Shown: positions 11,501-24,538, counted from the first letter of the stretch. The stretch: 64,000 bases of DNA from Maylandia zebra (GCF_041146795.1 NC_135175.1:27125075-27189074), one strand, 5' to 3'. The notes: generated by a model from the letters alone, not told the origin. Translations and numbers: made by a program.

Positions 11501-13251
11501 TGCCATTGTAGTGGGTTATTGTGCCAGGGCTATTATTTCTGAGCATCTCATAATCCCTGTTCATAAGACCTGCAGCAGCACAGTCACAATCAAAACAGAC
11601 TTAAAATTGCTGGATTTTTAAAATTGCTAAGGATTTTTAATGTATCATAGATGGTAGCAAGAGTACCTATGTAGACACCAGTTCTGGTTCCACTGATGCT
11701 TTCCATAGCTATTCCTGCATCTTCTAATGCCCTGTAGGTACACTGCAGCAGAAGTTTCTGCTGAGGGTCCATGAAGTCAGCCTCCGATTCAGTAATACCA
11801 AAAAACTTGTAATCAAACTCATTAAACCTAGAATATAAAATAAGTAGATCCATCATAATTCAAAAATTTCAAAGAAAAAAATAACTTAATTAAACTTTTA
11901 TATCTTGTAGGTAACAAAGAAATAATACAGTTTACTAATCACTGGTCATTTGTAATTTATGTCACTTTGTTAGTAGTTTGTGTTATACACAATACTTTAC
12001 AAATCCTGTATTGTGTCATAGCTAACAACAGACACTTCCATTTACATTCTGATGCAAAGCTGTTGTTGCATACAAATTTTATTAATGTTACTGTATTATG
12101 TTTTTGTTGACCTTTACCAAACATTTTTGTCATTGTGTTAAACCAAAAACAAAACAAGTCAAAAACAGGCCATTACTAACTTCAACTGTATCCACTTTTT
12201 TTTGTCCTGAAAGGCTTAGATTAAGCCTATTTCTGTCCTTTACTCTGAGGGCTGTGCACCACACAGCAGCTTTTAAGTGTGTTAATTGTTAACTAGCAGG
12301 CAAGGAGGCACTCAGGTCATACAAACTCAAAGGACAACCATGAGTTGTTTCCCATCCAGAAAATACAAAGTTTTACACCCACCAGGTTAAACTTCATAAT
12401 TGTCCTTTAAGGTTTACAAATTGTAATCAATAAATTTGGTACATTTAACAATTTAACGATGTATCATAACTATAAGCTGCAGCTTTATGATCTCATCTAA
12501 ACATAATATAACAATATAAGATAAAAGCACAATAAAAAATATATAAAATATATGAATAAAATAATATAATCTTTATAATGCTTGTTATGAATTATTATAT
12601 TATGAACATTGTAAATATGAATATAAACATAACACATAACATTTTAAATTACAAGCCAACTAGCCATTAGTTTACAACGTAAACTCATAAATGTTACATC
12701 AAAGCTTACAAATGATTAGTAATTAACCAATTAATTGTGAATAAACAGTCTAATAATTTTATTACATTGTAATTACTGACTGCCAACAAACTAAAAGCAA
12801 CAACATCAATAAGAATACTAACATTTCAGTTTCAATTATTTTTTTTTCGTTAACAACTTAATAACAAATTAACAATGAGTTTGCCATTTATTAAGAGTGG
12901 TTAAAACATTTTAAAACTCACCCTTCTATTAGGGCTGCTTTGGTTGTCTGTATCTTCCCAGGTTTGTTACCTTCTGCATCATACCAAAGAGTGGTGTCAA
13001 ACCTTTCAGCTGGAATATCCACCACACAGCTCTTTCCCTCCAACAGAACCCTCCAGAATCTGTCCACCCCCTCACCTAAAATATAAAGTATCACAACAAC
13101 CTGAGTATACATTATCTTAGAATTTCGACCTTTGGAGAAAAAAAAATGCAGATATTCAGTATTGCTTTAAATGGTGTCAAAATGAGGTTGTACCTCCGGG
13201 AAAATTGCATCCAATCCCAATAACAGCTATGTCATCATCAGCGTCCTCCAT
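5526..13251 (-). CDS. Complete animal type I polyketide synthase (KS-AT-DH-psiKR/ER-KR-ACP)
   Basis: Six coding exons: 13251-13194, 13075-12922, 11827-11667, 11569-11366, 11278-11097 and 11006-5526. All junctions are GT-AG and in frame, giving 2079 residues. The start is the ATG that directly precedes the KS motif AVIGIGCNFPGG. KS: Cys176 in DSACSSS, His310 in EAHGTGT, His349 in GNIGHTESAAG. AT: Ser618 in GHSVGE, His725 in AAYHS; an aromatic residue before this His resembles malonyl- rather than methylmalonyl-selective enzymes (inference). DH: His924 and Asp1091 (HPVLLDY), but the usual HxxxG glycine is Ser. Pseudo-KR about 1290-1370. ER-like about 1433-1727 with a GroES-type DFSGIVTAVGK but no dinucleotide glycine motif. 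KR from about 1736 with VTGGLSGLG, YSSIS and NYGAAN. ACP Ser2038 in GIDSM. There is no thioesterase, so release must be in trans or by another route. One 5.5-kb exon encodes everything from the KS histidines onward. It is convergent with its paralogue at 1-3367. The substrate and product cannot be read from the sequence. Confidence 0.95.
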
Positions 13252-14110
13252 TGTTCCTTTGGGGCAATCATAAGATTGCTCTGAGAGCTTTTTTGAAAAC
13301 ACAAAATGAAATTTCAAGTTTCTTCATAGTAAATGTTTCGCACTGGTTGCTGCTTTTGGTCAGAACTAGTAGTGTTGCACCAGCCTTTTTAAATAGATGA
13401 AACAATAGGACAGTGTCTTAGTCTCTTAGCCTCTCCCCCAGAGTCACTTGGAACTTAAGACACTAATGGCAGGTTGAAGGTAATTTAACCGCAGCCATAA
13501 TTAAGCCTTTGCTCCTGTTAACTGGCCAACAGAAGATGCAATGTTAGAAATGTGCCACTCAGTAGATTAAATAATCTGATTTGTCATTTTGTCTGCATTT
13601 CCAAAAGCATGATGTTCTTTGACACTGTGTAACATTAGAAAATACACTCATCAGCCACTTTAGTCTAGATTCAACAAGGTGCTGTAAACATTTGTCAATT
13701 TCACTGTGATATCACACATACTTAATGGTTTAAAGCACTATTTAAAATCTATAAACCATCACTAATATTGACCTGAAATTCCCATCAGTTCTTTGGAGTA
13801 CTTTACAGTCTTTCAGCTGATTGGTTTAGTATTCTAGCTCTTACAAATATTTTGATTGAGGTTAATTTCCACTGTTTTCAGCTATGACAGATAACAGTGG
13901 AAAAGGCTTCAATAAACTCTGCTACCTGAATTATATTGAATTCTAAGCAATGTAGAGACATATATTAGATATTATTTGTTGTATATATTAATAATTAACT
14001 AAGGCCTTTTTATCAGTTTTATAAGGTGATGATGTGTTAATGCTACAACTTGTTTTAAGAACCACAAAACAAACAAACAAACAAACCCCAAAAGAAGAAT
14101 CAGGGCTGAT
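13252..14110. other. Upstream region of the complete PKS gene and end of the yme1l1 transcript
   Basis: AT-rich DNA between the PKS start codon and the yme1l1 poly(A) site. The PKS promoter and any 5' UTR exon should lie here, but I cannot place a TATA box or TSS with confidence. About 13640-13700 resembles the common fish repeat beginning CACTCATCAGCCACTTTA and is probably a short relic. An (AAAC)n run lies at about 14069-14090. Confidence 0.45.
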
Positions 14111-14813
14111 TTGTAAGAGGAATCTTTATTTGAGCTTTATGAAGGCTTTAATCTAAAGACACAAACAGAAGCACCAATGCATTTCTTTTACAAGCTTACA
14201 GTATATACACAACTTCTCATTTATCAGCTACAGCTGGTCTTACCTTTGGGCACTTCAATAAATAAGAACAAAGGAAAATAGATATGTATATGGTAAATGC
14301 AAGCATATTAAAAAAAAAAAAGAAAAAAAAAAAAAAAAGAAAACCTCTAACCTGAAGAGTTCAACAATGAACAGCAGTAGCACCTGTGCCTGGTCATAGC
14401 CAAAAGGTACTTTCCAGCTTAAGGTACTTTAAGGTCCCATTGTGATCACTGGTTAGTACAAATATGTGAGAAAAATCTGACGGCAAACAAATTCATATGA
14501 GACGAAATATGACCTTGGTGCATAAACCGCTGCTGAGGTTTTGTTTTTCTCTCCCTGTGAGAGCTGAGAAAGAAAAAAATGCCCTGAATGAAACCATCTT
14601 TGTGACTTTTTGGGGAGAACAAATAGTTATTTTCACACAGTTAAACTGAGATGATTTACAAATCACTGAAGGAAAGTAAATGATGAGACGTATCAAAGCG
14701 TTGATGATTGTTTCAGTGTCATCTTCACATTGACAATAAAAGGGATACAAACAAAACAAGGCCTCCCAAAGGCCTGTGCTTGATTGCACAGTTGTGCATA
14801 TATATGTATGAGT
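14111..14813 (-). other. yme1l1: yme1l1 3' UTR
   Basis: Follows the yme1l1 stop codon (TAG, 14816-14814). A reverse-strand AATAAA at 14125-14130 marks the likely transcript end. An A-rich run lies at about 14309-14341. The boundary is inferred from the signal, not observed. Confidence 0.6.
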
Positions 14814-17800
14814 CTACAACGCCTGCTGCTGCTGAGGTCTATAGTGGTCCAGTGATTTGCCCTCCAGCACCATCTGGATCTCTTTGGCGTCCAGAGTTTC
14901 ATATGTTAGGAGGGCATCAGCCAGCTTCTTGTGCTCCTTACTGTAAGTCTTGAGGATATCCTTAGCACGTTCATATGAGTCCTAAATAAAAGAGAGAGAA
15001 AAAACATTTTGAGAAATAGAATAGAAAAAAATTCTAATTATTATTTTTAAATGACACATATTTTGCTCACCTTTAGTAAAGCTCTGACTTCCTGCTCAAT
15101 GGCTGCTTGTGTTTCGGGGCTTTGCTTTGAAATGTCTCCATAGGTCATGACACCTAGCTGTAACAAACACATAACCAAGATGAATGAACAATGGGTCTAC
15201 TCATGCATCGACCACTTGTAGCTAGTGATTACTGTAAAGCGAGTTACAAAGGGCTTTTCACTGAGCTGTGTGTAATTACACCCAATGACACAGTAATGTT
15301 AGAGACTGCAGTTTTTAGGTCCACTCCCCTCTTCTTCTTCTATTACAGATTTGTATTAACTTCAAGATTAATTCATTCAATACAGTTGCTGTAGATGTGC
15401 TACTGTGTTTTCTTTTAATATAACAAAGTTTGGCTGACATAAATTGACTGAGGACAATTGTTGTGTATGGCTTCATAACTTGTATCTTACTGTAAATAAA
15501 GACGTACGTCTGCAGCAGTATGTACAGTTAAAGCCCAGATCAGCACTGCTAAGTCCTTAAATGCTGATTGGAACAAAAAACAGACAACAAAACAAACAAA
15601 CAAAAAAAAAAAAACCCCACAGGGATCATCTGCCACACAAGTCTAAATTCTCACCTTGTCACTCATGCCGAATCTGGTCACCATCAATTTTGCGATTTTG
15701 GTTGCACCATCAAAGTCGCTGGAGGCACCTGAAATGGTTAACAACGTTTTTTTGTCATCTTCCAAACAATCAGAGCGTAAGTCTAGAGACTAGTAATTTA
15801 TAAGAACTTCTTCAAACCACACAAATTTATTTTCTTATGTTGATAAAAGCACACAAATAAGTGTATTTATACTTGGAAAAAAGAAAAATCCCAGGGTGTT
15901 AAATGGTAAATGGCCTGTATTTGTATAGTGCTTTACTTAATCCCCATGGACCCCAAAGCGCTTTACACTACATTCAGTCATCCAACCATTCACACACACA
16001 TTCACGCACTGGCGATGGCAAGCTACATTGTAGCCACAGCTGCCCTGGGGCGCACTGACAGAGGCGAGGCTGCAGGACACTGGCGCCACCGGGCCCTCTG
16101 ACCAAAAATCAGGTGTTAACCTGATAAACCTTTAAATGTTATAATCATAAAATACTATTCATAGCTCAAGCATTTTATATTTATGAATCATGTCCTACCA
16201 ATCAGTCCCTCTGTGTTTCGTACCTGTGGTGATGTTATCGTTCCCAAAGATGAGCTCCTCTGCTACTCGGCCGCCCATGCTGACGTCCATCTGAGCCAGC
16301 AGCTGGGCTCGTGTCTCGCTCCAGCGGTCATTCTCTGGAAGCATCGACACCTAAAACACGGCACGGTTTATCAAAAAAAACCCAAAAAACCCCCAGCAGA
16401 AATACGTACAATACTGCAAAACTGTAACAAAAGCTCACATGGCCCAGAGTTGGTCCTCGAGGCATGATAGTAGCCTTATTGATGGGCATTGCATCTTTGG
16501 TGTAATAGGCAACAATGGCATGGCCGGACTCGTGGTATGCGGTAATGGTCTTATTCTTCTTGTCAATTTCAACACTCCGCCTCTCAGGGCCTGAAATGTG
16601 AAATGGAAACATAAAGAAATAATCATGATGGTGTTCCTGTCTCCTCACTTAATAATGTACAGGTGATCAGTGTAATGTGAAATGTAGTGCTGTGGGCTGC
16701 ACCGTGATCACTCATTTACCCATGAGGATCTTGTCCTTAGCGAACTCCAGGTCCTTCATTGTGACCATCTCTTTCCCGTCCACTGCTGCCTTCAGGGCTG
16801 CCTGGTTGACCAGGTTCTCGAGCTCTGCCCCCGAGAAGCCCACTGTGCCTCGGGCAATAATCTCTGCATCAATGGCTGGGAAAGAACAAACAGTGTTTGT
16901 AAAGGTGATCAAAGACAATGGCGTCATTTAGAAAAATGGCAAACACAGGTTTCCTCTCAGGCTTAGCTCCAGCAGAGAAGGACAATAGGAGAAAAAAAGG
17001 ATGAGATCTAAAGGTAGTTGGAGATATCCTTAATATTGTTGAATACTTTACACCCAGACCTACCTGGGTCTACTTTGATCTTGGAGAGGTACCAGTTGAG
17101 AATCTCTGTGCGGCCTTTCACATCAGGGCGAGGGACCGTCACCTGCATGTCAAACCTTCCTGGTCGAACCAGAGCGCTAAAGAGTGATGCAAAGCAGCAA
17201 TAATTAGTACACAGAAGTTTATTCTGTTGAAGTTTTATTTAGGAGAACAAATACTACTTAAAACAATCGCAAAATGACACTCAAAACGTCTTACTAATAT
17301 CTGTAAAACGAATGTGTTTCATCAGAAGCTGCATAACTGCACAATAACTACCTCTGATAGTAAATGCTAAAAAATGGTTTAATTTTACTGTCACTTTACA
17401 AAAAACTTAACATGTTTATGGCATACATAAAAAGCATTTCATCCTAAATGTTTACATACTTATCCAACGCTTCAGCAAAGTTTGTAGCACCAATAACAAT
17501 GACTCCTTCATTTGGTTTAAATCTGTAAAAGAGCAAAACGAAACATTAGCAACTGTAAATTTAAGGTATCTACACCACTTATCACTCTATTCAGTTTAAC
17601 TAACACTGACCCATCCATTTCAGCCAGCAGCTGGTTGATGGTTTGTCTGGAGTAAGGATGCATAGGGGACTCTATTCTCTTTCCACCTACGCTGTCCAGC
17701 TCATCAATGAAGATGACACAAGGAGCATTGGCTTTTGCCTCTTCTGCAAAACACAAAAATAGAGGTTATATTCGTTTTTAAAATACAATTTTAAGTGTAA

Positions 17801-20800
17801 CTAAAATTTCTCACATCCAGTAAGCTTACTGAAAAGGTTCCTGATTCGGCTCGCACCAACGCCCACAAACATCTCATCAAACTCCGATCCGGAGGCGTAG
17901 TAAAAAGGAACATCGGCCTCTCCGGCCACGGCTCGTGCCAACAGAGTCTTTCCTGTGCCTGGGGGACCAACAAGCAGGATCCCTGAGGAGACCCAAACAG
18001 AAACGCATAAGAAAAAAAAACAAAAACAAAAAAACCCCACCCTATTCAATTCACTGAATTTTCTTAATGATCAGTAAAAAGTGATGAAAAGAATTAGCAG
18101 CATCGATACCTTTTGGCAGCTTTCCACCCAAAACGGTAAATTTCTGTGGGTTTTTCAGAAACTCAACAACATCTTGCAGTTCGCTCTTTGCCTCCTCCAC
18201 TCCTTTGACATGCTCAAATGTCACATTCTTCATCTGGATGGGGTCGACTGCAGAGTCAAGACCGGATGTGGTGCGGAACCTCACTACGAGATCCCCAAAA
18301 TAATCAGTTCAATAAATACATATTTGCAATGTCTGACAGAAACAGCTGCTTCCTGCAGCACACATTTATTTTCTACCAGTTATTCATAAAGCACGAACAC
18401 AGTAATGAAATAAAAAATAGTTTGTATAGATATTTATATGTTAAAGCACAGTATCATGCACTAAAATAATCTGTCAAACCCTACATGCGCACTAGTACAT
18501 TATTGTAATAAATACATAAATATATATATGAATATTTAAGCTGAAAATCTGGTGAACATTAAGTGAAACACTTCTTTTCTAATGCTTTTGCACCCTTGGA
18601 AGGTGTAAATCAGCAGGCAGTGTGCATATAGGATTACGATTTAATTTGAAAGCTTAAAGAATGAAGACTGAAACAAACCAGCATCAGAAAAGGGGCCTTT
18701 ACCGGAGAGAAACGGGGTTCTTGAGAGGCCATAAATACCAATGAGGAGGAGGACCAAGAGGATCAACCTGGTTCTCCTCAGTGAGTCTGTAAAACATAAC
18801 AGACAAAAAAACAAATCAGCCAATCTTCATCTTTGTACTCAGCTCAGCACTGCCACCAACTGTTATAATGAAAAACAGGTAACAGACTGTGTCTTTGTCT
18901 GGACCACATGCCTTGTGTTCTCTGAGTCAAAGCTTGAGACCTCATGAACCCCTCAGTGAAACCCGTCTTGAAAGCCTCCTGCTGGTTTTCTGGAAGGTTT
19001 TTTTGTTGTATCACTTGGTCCAAAGACTGCGCCTCGACTCCTTTTTCTTTCAGGAGCAATCCCTGAGAGGGAAAAAAGTAGACATGTAAATCTGCTTTCC
19101 CCCCTCTTTTAAATGTGTGCTTCAAATAGCAACTCAAAATCTGCAACGACTTGGTCAAGTTGTAGAACGAGCTAAAGGGTCAAAGTGCCGTAAATCCCGG
19201 ACTACAGAGTGCACCTGATTAAAAGCCGCATGCTCTAATTTTAGAAAGAAAATCAATTTTGTACTTGTACAGGCCGCACCGGATTTTAAGCCGTATGCGT
19301 TGCACTTGTAATATGAGATATTTACACAGAAATATTACACGTGAGGATTTTTAACGTTTAATTTATTCCATAAGGTAACATAGACGTTATGATAACATAC
19401 AAAAATACATACTGCAAATGCTTTTTTTTCCCTCGAACAGCGCCTGTAACATGGCTAATTTTAAGTATACGTACGTATCGGTAACACACAAATTACGTTG
19501 CTTATGTTTTTTTTTACAGAACAGTGCAAAAACAACATTACAACATCTCTTAACAACCGGTAAAAATAAATACCGTATATATACTACTTATCAATTTTAT
19601 TGGTCTACTGTTACCAGGCAAAATATTTTTGGCCGCATGAAAGAAAATATGCATTAGCCGCACGTCAGTATAAGCCGCAGTGTTCACAGTGTGGGGAAAA
19701 AGTAGCAGCTTATGACCCGAAAACTACGGTATGTTGTTCATTCTAACTGCATAACTAACTGTGCAGTGTCCGAGAAATAATGCTTATTCAGTAAATACAG
19801 AATTTATGTTGGATTAACCAACAGTCTGTATTCATAACAGTGTAACAGATACATCAGTCGTGTGGTGGCATACCTTCATGAAGCCTGGAGTGTAGGCTTC
19901 AGATTCCACGGGACCGTCATAACCAGACTCCGCCCGTCTGGTCCTTGATCGAAGTGTCTTGAAACCGCGACTTTGGACCCATACTACACAGACAGAAAAC
20001 ATGTGACTATATGTCAAGTATCTTTAACCTTTTTCAGACATGGGGTATATAAGATTTCTGGCTTCTTCAGTCTGTTAAAATGACAGCTGTTTATCATAAG
20101 TAAGTCTAGCTGTGCTCTAATCGCATGTAACTACACTTTTGAAAATGTAATCATTGCCAGTGTCTTTAGCTGTGAAGACCAACTCATAACAAACAGAACC
20201 TGTTTGTTGTAAAGTGAAACTGAGTGTTAAGGACAGTGAAGGCCATCCAGTGGAGCCATTGATAGCCCCAAATTGCTTTTTCCGTCTTACTGCTATTGAA
20301 GGCCTAAACCAAGACTGCTTTTTGAGAGCTAAGCAACGTAACGAAGAGCATATACAGAACATATATATTGGACCTGTATAAATTGTAAGATTGTGTTTTG
20401 ACTTTTCACTCAGGCATGAGGCCAAAAAAGCTCAGGTGCCTTCAGATAAATGGAAAGGAGTGCATGCCTGAAAGGGGCTTTAATGCCACTAAGTTTGTAT
20501 AACGTCAGCTTCTTACCAGGCAAAAACTGTAGTTCTGAGCAAGCTTGTCTTAGTGGGCTGTGGTATTGTCTGTGGAATAATCGTGAGCCAAAAAGCCCCA
20601 AATTCCTGTGTGAGAACCCTGTGAGACAAATCGTACAAAAAGAGAAAAAAATCTCAAGGTCTGTTTCACATTAAAACATCTGGTTAAATAAATAAAGCTC
20701 GACTGAGCTGCTCACCGTGCTTGTTGTGAAAGAAGCTGTCTGCAGAAACGTGGCTCGTTCTCCATATCGAAGGAACAGCGGGAGGCTCTTCTGGTCCCGG

Positions 20801-23800
20801 TGTAGGCAGTAACCTGCTGACGAGCTCGTCCAGCTGACTCGCCCTGAGCTCGGACAGACCCAGATCCTTCAGACTCACACTGGGCTTTAAGTGAAGGACA
20901 GCAAAGGTAGGTCATCTACAACTCTAAGGTAGGGCTGGGCCATATCATACTGTTCACGGTAATACCAGTATAATGTTAGGCAATAATAAGAAAATGAAAT
21001 ATCGCGATAGAATATGGGTAAACGCAGGTGCGCAGTGCCTTTGTTCACATATTATGGTCGTGTCCAAATTCATGAGCTGCATCCTCCTGAGGCCGCATTT
21101 GTAGACCGATTACGTCACAGCGACGCGCCGAAGGCTGTCCAAATTCGTAGACTCCTTTGAATGCAGCCGACAAATGAGTCCTCCTTTTCCCCGAATTTGA
21201 AGGATGGGTTGGGTGTGTCCTTCATGGCCTACCATATCCCAGAATTCATAGCGTGGCCCAGCCAAACTCCAGTTTCCAACAATGGCGGCCGCTACTAAGT
21301 TTTAAAATTACTCTTACTAATCTTTCTGGGTCACAAAATAAACTTTTAACATATTTTCAGGCGAGAAAGTAGCTGTGTAAACATAAAATATCTGCTCGGT
21401 TTATCAAGATATCGCATATTTGCAAAAGTGCTTCGACGTTTTCGGAGACGTCTGCTACCCACCAGCTCGACAGCTAGCCGGGAGCTCGAGGGTTACTGAT
21501 GCGGCCGAGAACGGCACAACTCCCGGCACATCATTTTCAGATCACCGCGGAGTTTCGCTGCTCGGGTTAAACGTGATATATAAGTCACTTAGACAACCTA
21601 AAAATGTTATTGTTGGGTTTTGTTTGTTCGTGAGTAAATCGGTTTGGCTGAGATTAAAGTTATTAGATTAGATTAGATAAAATAAAACTTTATTAATCCC
21701 CCGGGTGGGTTCCTCCTTGGTTTTTACACAGCTGACTAAACGTCAAACAGAAAACTGATTAAACAGAAGTATGAGACAGTCGAGAATTTACGCCAGTGTC
21801 CTGTTATATTTTAGATAGCAAGGAGCAGATGGCCGAGTTTATTAAACTCCACCGAGACAGCGGTGACGCAGATCTGAAGGCTGGACCGTCCAATTTCACG
21901 GCCGTTTACTTCCGGCCTACCCGACCTTCTGAGGACCTGGCCCACGTAGACTGCGAAGGCCGGGTCCTCAGGAGGATGCAGCCCATGAATTTGGACACGA
22001 CATATATTATCATATCGTGATAAATACTTTTGGCCATATTGCCCTGCCCTACTCTATGGAGCAACTGATCACCTAAAAGTAAGTAAGTACATAAGTAAAG
22101 ATGACACAGAAAAATAAATAAAAATGAGAAATAGTCACAATAAAAATGCAATAGCCTCCAGTCTTCAATCTCACCTGAGGAACAACCAACAAATTCTGAG
22201 CCTAGGATCTCAGACTGTGAGCAAGAGCGTGTTTAAGAAGAAGTTTAGATAGTGCTCTTTATTCTAAAATAAACTGAGAACAAATGTAAGGAGTATAAAA
22301 CAGGAGTAACACAAGCTTGCTTACTAGGATATATCAGTCATAACATTTTCTCAAGTTCATCTGAGAAAACTATACCTTGCAATTTAGAAATACTCCTTAA
22401 ATTGAAAAAACAAAACAGGTACGTCAAAGTAGATGTTCCATGTGAGTCAAAGCCCAGAGAGGAATCAAATATAACACCAAGATTATGAAGACTGGACTTA
22501 GCAGATAAGCAACACAATGAACTATAATCACAGCCTCTGTGTTTTTGGAATACATAGCAAAGTAATTACTGGAGATCCAGTAACTTATCCGGATAAACAT
22601 TCAGTTAGGTTGGACAATCTATCCAGCTGATAAGGCTTGAAATTCAGCTGTATATGCATTTTACTGGCATGAAAATGATGAAGGTTTTCAGAAAAAAACA
22701 AATCTAATAATGCCAGCTAAAGGAAGAATGTAGAACGAAAGGCAATAATGGACCCAGGATTAAGCCTTGCACCTCACAGGTTAGAGAAACAGTGTTAAAG
22801 GAGAAGAATATATTCAACCTAACAGAGAAAGCCCAGTCAGATAAATATGAGGAAAACCTGTCTAATGCAGAGCCAGAGAAGAGTCCCAAACAGGTAAAAT
22901 CTCTAACGAGGATGATGAGGGTTTTCTTTTTCCAATTTTGGTAACCAAGACTTTTAGTGTTAAGAGTAGTTCAATAGTTTACTCATAAACATACTTCCAT
23001 AAAGTCGCCATCAACAGATCTGTGGTTTACCTCAGATAGTCCACTTTAACAAAACATGTACTATGTCACCATCAGCTACTATCCTCAGGAGATGGAGCTC
23101 ACCTCTCTCAGAAATGAACTGTGCTCTGGACTGAAGTCTTTGTGAAGAGCCTGGATTGAAGCTGTGGCTGAATTCTTCAGAGAGTGGAGGGCATTGATGA
23201 GCTGGCTGAGAGGCACTATCATCTGGGAAGACACAAGAACAGCAGTAGCTTAAAACACTCTCATAGCACCTCACATTTTCTGCATGTACATTTAACGTTT
23301 CCCATTCTACTTGTTTTTTGTTTTTAAATGAGACTTCCAGGCGGAGACAGCGTGGTCAGGACTGTTATGTCAGTTTTATTCTGCACATAGAGTGGTTTGG
23401 CCCACATACGGCAGACGAGTTACGTAACCTCTACTCTTTGAATGATTTTTTTCAAATACTTTGTTTAAATTAACCTAAATTTTCCTTCACGTATCTCTGG
23501 GTAAAGTCACGACCGAAACCTCACATATCACGCTCGTCTCCGCACCGACACAGGGTGACAGCGTGACGTAAGCATAGGCTTATTCTAGAGTAATGTTCTT
23601 GCTAACACTAGGCGAGCTAAAGGGGAAAAGGGGGTCAAATAAGCAACAGGCAGCAGAGCTACATGTCGATATAACTCCCATAACAGTCCTAAAATAAACA
23701 CTAACTTACAACTAAAGACTAAATTCACTCCGAGAAGAACACACATGAGCTAGCCAAGTCAATAAACCGCTATCTAGTCGGCTTACCTGCTGTGGTTGAA

Positions 23801-23822
23801 ATGACGAAGACAGCGAAAACAT
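14814..23822 (-). CDS. yme1l1: ATP-dependent zinc metalloprotease YME1L1 (mitochondrial i-AAA protease)
   Basis: Seventeen coding exons: 23822-23787, 23222-23103, 20884-20716, 19983-19874, 19062-18912, 18786-18703, 18283-18110, 17982-17830, 17743-17611, 17522-17460, 17176-17064, 16875-16720, 16590-16439, 16350-16224, 15728-15655, 15157-15071 and 14981-14814. They total 2070 nt, 689 residues. The start [12 protein letters not shown] matches the vertebrate YME1L1 N-terminus. Seen in order: a mitochondrial N-region with [12 protein letters not shown], one membrane helix at about 201-217, Walker A GPPGTGKT (287-294), Walker B CVIFIDE (341-347), SRH-region RPGRFD, and the zinc-protease motif HESGH (507-511). 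The family forms a hexamer in the inner mitochondrial membrane facing the intermembrane space and processes OPA1 and short-lived proteins. Intron 5 has a GC donor (18911-18910). Introns hold a nested hAT element (20930-22051) and MITE-like repeats. It is shorter than the human long isoform because a human N-terminal segment is absent. Teleosts may carry a second copy, so the paralogue letter is left open. Confidence 0.97.
15903..16105. repeat. Dispersed teleost MITE/SINE-like repeat in yme1l1 intron 14
   Basis: The segment with TAAATGGCCTGTATTTG, AAAGCGCTTTACAC and GCCACCGGGCCCTCTGACC matches, from memory, a very common short repeat of percomorph genomes. It lies in the intron between the exons at 16350-16224 and 15728-15655. 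Exact ends and class are uncertain. Confidence 0.6.
19186..19731. mobile_element. MITE-like element with degenerate terminal inverted repeats
   Basis: The left end reads TGCCGTAAATCCCGGACTAC. The reverse complement of the right end reads TACCGTAGTTTTCGGGTCAT. These are imperfect inverted repeats about 545 bp apart, with internal GCCGCA/AAGCCG repeats. It sits in yme1l1 intron 4. There is no transposase and no clear target duplication. Confidence 0.55.
20930..22051. mobile_element. Non-autonomous hAT-type element in yme1l1 intron 2
   Basis: Terminal inverted repeats begin TAGGGCTGGGC on the left and end GCCCTGCCCTA on the right. The flanking 8-mers are CTCTAAGG (20922-20929) and CTCTATGG (22052-22059), an 8-bp target duplication with one mismatch. 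Eight-bp duplications are characteristic of hAT transposons. No transposase is encoded. A second inverted-repeat element lies inside it (21058-22000). Confidence 0.75.
21058..22000. mobile_element. Second inverted-repeat element nested in the hAT element
   Basis: The left end TCGTGTCCAAATTCATGAGC and the reverse complement of the right end TCGTGTCCAAATTCATGGGC match over at least 30 bp (continuing GCATCCTCCTGAGG). Inside, around 21660-21730, is an LINE-tail-like run with repeated GATTA followed by ACTTTATTAATCCCCC. No transposase and no convincing target duplication was seen. Confidence 0.65.
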
Positions 23823-24538
23823 TTTTGCCGATGGATGCTACAAAAACGGACTTTGGAGGGCTGGTTTGTAAGGACAGACCCTCTATATAACCCAAATGAA
23901 TGCGTCCTCCCGAAAGGGGCGTCCTTTTGGTTTTCCTTGTTACACAACTTTCAACAGTTACACAACTTTTTTTTCAGCTAACAACGCCAAATGGATCCCC
24001 CGGCATCTGAGGTCAAACGGACTACAAAATGACGTAAAGAAGAACTACTACCGGGTGATGCTTGCATCATTGCGATTGTTTCATTGAACTCATTAAAATT
24101 AATTTATAATGCATAGAAATGACAAAATAAATCTTCACTTGCATCAGGTGCCTTACAGTAAAAAAAAAGCGTAGCAGTTATTATTAATTTTTCTATTTAA
24201 TTTTCACGTTCTTCTCATTTTGGTCTGTTCGTGAGTGCCTGATCAAAATTTAAAAACAGTTTCCAAAATAATGGATTTCTGGTAAATAATTGTTTTAATT
24301 GTAATTAGACGGCCAAAATTAACTAGCGTCTAATTACACTACACAGGTTGTTCAAGTACAGGTTGTTCTTTTTCACGCAGGCGCTTTCTTGGACAACTAA
24401 GTGGGGTCCCCGTGAAAGATCTGCGGAATTCAAAATTTCAAAACAAACCAGAGAATCCGTTCTTTTGCAAGTGCGTGTTGTTTACTTTGAGCTGGCTGGC
24501 TTACACAGACGTAACCCTCATTTTAAAGCAGTTAAATA
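23823..24538. promoter_or_regulatory. Shared head-to-head promoter region of yme1l1 and mastl
   Basis: Only 716 bp separate the two divergent start codons (23822 on minus, 24539 on plus), so both promoters and both 5' UTRs must lie here. A CRE/ATF-like ATGACGTAAA is at about 24028-24037. No TATA box can be assigned. TSS positions are unknown. Confidence 0.6.

Noticed and set aside
1-13251. PKS genes as bacterial contamination or recent horizontal transfer.
   Set aside because: The complete copy has five spliced introns and vertebrate-like signals and adjoins conserved vertebrate genes. Domain sequences look like the animal PKS clade, though a tree would settle its deep origin.
21059-22000. 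An 8-bp target duplication for the inner nested element.
   Set aside because: Flanks read TATTATGG and CATATATT; there is some AT-rich likeness but no convincing direct repeat.
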